In this document: positions 6,877-8,925 of the stretch, piece after piece | Layout of the letters: each line of letters starts with the position of its first letter | Position numbering within the stretch: the first letter of the stretch is position 1 | Assembly: GCA_003514765.1 (NCBI GenBank) | Contig: DOOY01000346.1 | Location: 1-8,925, forward strand | Direction: 5' to 3' | DNA length: 8,925 nucleotides | Source: Nitrosomonas sp. | GTDB lineage: Bacteria > Pseudomonadota > Gammaproteobacteria > Burkholderiales > Nitrosomonadaceae | Translations under genes and position numbers: made by a program | Notes under the pieces: model-generated | Told to the model about the DNA's origin: nothing | Databases searched by the model: none | Seen by the model: the letters and a program-made list of their open reading frames with translations, nothing else

Positions 6877-6930
6877 TTGATTAATGCTGCAATCAATTAG
6901 ACCAGCGAATATCTTATATTCTGCGCGCAG
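6877..6930. promoter_or_regulatory. Palindromes in the glyA upstream region
   Basis: Two dyads lie ahead of glyA. TTGATT (6877-6882) and AATCAA (6891-6896) are 6-bp arms around 8 nt. CTGCGCGCAG (6921-6930) is a perfect 10-bp palindrome that is G/C-rich inside an otherwise AT-rich spacer. Neither matches the known E. coli glyA sites that I recall (PurR box, MetR TGAA-N5-TTCA). They could be operator sites or leader structure; no promoter with good -35 and -10 elements could be assigned. Confidence 0.3.
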
Positions 6931-6991
6931 TTAATAATGGTAATATATGCAGTTTTTCAGTTTCATAAAATTTTAAAGGTCTGATAACACC

Positions 6992-8242
6992 ATGTTTTCG
7001 CAGAATCAAACAATAGAGATCGTTGATCCGGATGTATGGCAAGCCATGAGAGGCGAGGTTCAACGGCAAGAAGAATACATTGAATTAATTGCATCAGAGA
7101 ACTATGCCAGCCCGGCGGTCATGCAGGCACAGGGCTCCGTACTTACCAATAAATATGCCGAAGGCTATCCCGGTAAGCGTTATTATGGAGGCTGCAATTA
7201 TGTAGATATCGTTGAACAACTGGCAATTGATCGACTCAAGTCATTGTTTGGTGCCGAATATGTCAATGTTCAACCGCATTCCGGTTCACAGGCCAATGCC
7301 GCTGTTTATCTTTCTGCACTAAAACCGGGTGATACGCTACTGGGTATGTCGCTTGCACATGGTGGGCATTTGACGCACGGTGCAACAGTGAATATGAGCG
7401 GCAAGATTTTTCATTCGGTTTCATACGGACTGCACCCGGATACTGAGGAACTGGACTACGATCAGGTTGAAAAGCTGGCGCATGAACATAAGCCAAAAAT
7501 GATTGTGGCGGGTGCATCAGCCTATGCACGTGTGATCGACTGGAAGCGATTCCGCAAGATTGCAGATTCGATCGGCGCTTATTTGTTTGTCGATATGGCG
7601 CATTACGCGGGCCTGATTGCGGCAGGGTTTTACCCAAATCCGGTGGGTATCGCTGATTTCGTGACCAGCACCACGCATAAAACACTGCGTGGTCCCCGTG
7701 GTGGTTTCATTATAGCTAAACCGGAACATGAAAAAGCGCTGAATTCGGCAATTTTCCCCCAGACTCAGGGTGGACCATTGATGCATGTAATTGCGGCAAA
7801 AGCCGTCGCTTTCAAGGAAGCTGGAAGTAAGGAATTCAAGAAATATCAGGAGCAGGTAATCGAGAATGCACGCGTCATGGCCAAAGTGCTGAATCAGCGC
7901 GGATTGCGTATCGTCTCCGGTAAAACGGATTGTCATATGTTTCTCGTTGACCTGCAGGCAATTAACCTGACGGGTAAGGAAGCAGAGGCTGTGCTTGAAC
8001 ATGCGCATATTACCGTAAATAAAAACGCCATACCGAATGATCCGCAGAAACCTTTTGTTACCAGCGGTATCCGGATAGGATCGCCTGCCATGACGACCAG
8101 AGGTTTCAAGGAAATCGAATCTGAGCAATTGGCGAATATGATTGCCGATGTGCTGGAAGCACCTAATGATTCAGTAGTTGTAGAGCGTGTCGCCGCGGAA
8201 GCAATGGCGTTGTGTAAGAAATTTCCTGTTTACGGGAAATAA
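6992..8242 (+). CDS. glyA: Serine hydroxymethyltransferase
   Basis: This cytoplasmic PLP enzyme converts serine and tetrahydrofolate to glycine and 5,10-methylene-tetrahydrofolate, the main source of one-carbon units. Its 416 residues match the bacterial family (E. coli 417). The Schiff-base lysine is Lys230 in [13 protein letters not shown]. Asp201 and His204 in DMAHYAGL contact the cofactor, HSGSQAN (96-102) is the PLP phosphate/ring site, [13 protein letters not shown] (55-67) is the folate/substrate loop, and Arg361 in GIRIGSPA binds the substrate carboxylate. The ATG at 6992 gives the typical family N-terminus. The best Shine-Dalgarno, AAAGG at 6975-6979, is 12 nt upstream, somewhat far. 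nrdR begins 62 nt after the stop with no terminator between, so the two are probably co-transcribed, a common arrangement in betaproteobacteria. Identity is very secure. Confidence 0.98.
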   Translation: MFSQNQTIEIVDPDVWQAMRGEVQRQEEYIELIASENYASPAVMQAQGSVLTNKYAEGYPGKRYYGGCNYVDIVEQLAIDRLKSLFGAEYVNVQPHSGSQANAAVYLSALKPGDTLLGMSLAHGGHLTHGATVNMSGKIFHSVSYGLHPDTEELDYDQVEKLAHEHKPKMIVAGASAYARVIDWKRFRKIADSIGAYLFVDMAHYAGLIAAGFYPNPVGIADFVTSTTHKTLRGPRGGFIIAKPEHEKALNSAIFPQTQGGPLMHVIAAKAVAFKEAGSKEFKKYQEQVIENARVMAKVLNQRGLRIVSGKTDCHMFLVDLQAINLTGKEAEAVLEHAHITVNKNAIPNDPQKPFVTSGIRIGSPAMTTRGFKEIESEQLANMIADVLEAPNDSVVVERVAAEAMALCKKFPVYGK

Positions 8243-8304
8243 TCCTGACTGAATTTTGCATTAACTGAATAAAAAAAGCCGCATTCACGCGAGATCACTC
8301 GATT

Positions 8305-8847
8305 ATGAAATGTCCTTTCTGTAACGCGGATGATACCAATGTGATTGATTCCCGCGTGAGTGAAGAGGGCACACGTATCCGCCGCAGGCGGCGTTGCCCG
8401 GCTTGCGACAAACGTTTTACAACTTACGAAACAGTAGAGTTGCGCTTGCCTCAGGTTGTCAAACATGACGGCACGCGCGCAGAGTTCGACCGCAACAAAT
8501 TGTTGACGGGGTTTAAACGGGCGTTGCATAAACGCCCGGTGCCAACCGATTATGTCGATGCAGCGATTGACCGCATCGTGCACAAATTCTTGAGTCTGGG
8601 GGAACGTGAAGTTTCCTCGAGAAGCATCGGCGAAAGCGTGATGCATGAGCTTCACAAACTCGATAAAGTCGCCTATATCCGGTTTGCATCGGTTTATAAA
8701 AGTTTTCAGGATGTCGATGATTTCCGTGATGCAATCCGCGAAGTCAATGAAGACAATCAGCTCAATACAGCCGACGAAGCTGTGGACGAACAAACGGTCA
8801 AGGAAAAAAAACAAACCCGTAAACCGCGATCACCTGAAGATCGGTAA
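8305..8847 (+). CDS. nrdR: NrdR, transcriptional repressor of ribonucleotide reductase genes
   Basis: NrdR senses ATP/dATP and represses nrd operons by binding NrdR boxes. The N-terminal zinc ribbon has Cys3-Cys6 (CPFC) and Cys31-Cys34 (CPAC), with the very basic RIRRRRRC stretch that belongs to the DNA-binding face. The ATP-cone domain spans about 49-139, beginning [19 protein letters not shown]. The core ends near [15 protein letters not shown], as in E. coli NrdR (149 residues). This protein has 180 residues, so there is an extra charged tail of about 30 residues (from about 150: [14 protein letters not shown], then a Lys/Arg-rich end). The ATG at 8305 has only a weak upstream GAGA (8291-8294), but the family N-terminus MKCPFC fixes it. 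It lies between glyA and a probable ribD; nrdR-ribD linkage is widely conserved in proteobacteria. No NrdR-box-like site was noticed in the window. Confidence 0.96.
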   Translation: MKCPFCNADDTNVIDSRVSEEGTRIRRRRRCPACDKRFTTYETVELRLPQVVKHDGTRAEFDRNKLLTGFKRALHKRPVPTDYVDAAIDRIVHKFLSLGEREVSSRSIGESVMHELHKLDKVAYIRFASVYKSFQDVDDFRDAIREVNEDNQLNTADEAVDEQTVKEKKQTRKPRSPEDR

Positions 8848-8892
8848 TATTACATGCAGTATTGAAGATTGCTGATGATGCGAGAAGCCGCC

Positions 8893-8925
8893 ATGTTCTC
8901 TCCTGCTGACTACGCCTTCATGTCT
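8893..8925 (+). CDS. ribD: Probable RibD (riboflavin deaminase/reductase), first codons only
   Basis: An open frame begins 45 nt after nrdR and runs off the right edge after 11 codons, MFSPADYAFMS. This fits the N-terminus of betaproteobacterial RibD (MFSxxDxxFM followed by RAL in complete proteins). RibD is the bifunctional pyrimidine deaminase/reductase of riboflavin synthesis. ATG 8893 is preceded by GAGAAG (8882-8887) at 5-nt spacing. In-frame ATGs at 8875 and 8878 would add a short MMREAA extension, less family-like. The nrdR-ribD order as in E. coli supports the call. With so few residues visible, identity depends on context. Confidence 0.65.
   Translation, partial: MFSPADYAFMS

Noticed and set aside
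7517..8128. Minus-strand open frame of 203 codons opposite glyA
   Set aside because: Shadow of the glyA reading frame; no family resemblance and no ribosome binding site of note.
8230..8814. Minus-strand open frame of 194 codons opposite nrdR
   Set aside because: It is antisense to a well-conserved NrdR gene and shows no domain.

Overview
This is ordinary bacterial chromosome, most likely from a betaproteobacterium. Protein resemblance from memory (GlyA, Icd, NrdR-RibD, the left-edge RpfE-like protein) and moderate G+C with AT-rich spacers point to an ammonia oxidiser of the Nitrosomonas type. That genus-level call is an inference; no rRNA or pathway-specific gene is present to fix it.

Layout, left to right. 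A minus-strand gene running off the left edge (1-243) encodes the N-terminus of an RpfE/phosphoglycerate-mutase-like protein. It is divergent from a membrane-anchored retropepsin-like aspartic protease (406-885, +), which is followed by NADP-type isocitrate dehydrogenase icd (1042-2292, +). Icd converges on a single cold-shock-domain gene (2473-2676, -). The hairpin between them carries its T-tract on the minus strand, so it is the terminator of the cold-shock gene. The cold-shock gene is divergent from clpS-clpA (2973-5553, +), the N-end-rule adaptor and AAA+ unfoldase of ClpAP, separated by one base and translationally coupled. An orphan TRAP-type periplasmic solute-binding protein follows (5777-6829, +), with no membrane subunits beside it. 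Last come glyA (6992-8242), nrdR (8305-8847) and the first codons of a probable ribD (8893 to the right edge), all on the plus strand.

How the genes relate. ClpS and ClpA act together: ClpS selects N-degron substrates and ClpA unfolds them for ClpP, which is not in the window. A csp gene divergent from clpS is a known proteobacterial arrangement (cspD-clpS-clpA in E. coli, also near icd). glyA-nrdR-ribD is a housekeeping neighbourhood joining one-carbon metabolism, control of ribonucleotide reductase and riboflavin synthesis. I found no mobile element, CRISPR array, tRNA, rRNA, phage remnant or defence cassette. I do not see a previously undescribed multi-gene system. The points worth checking are the long leader of the cold-shock gene, the orphan TRAP protein with its awkward start and upstream dyad, palindromes ahead of glyA, and the lone anchored retropepsin-like protein.
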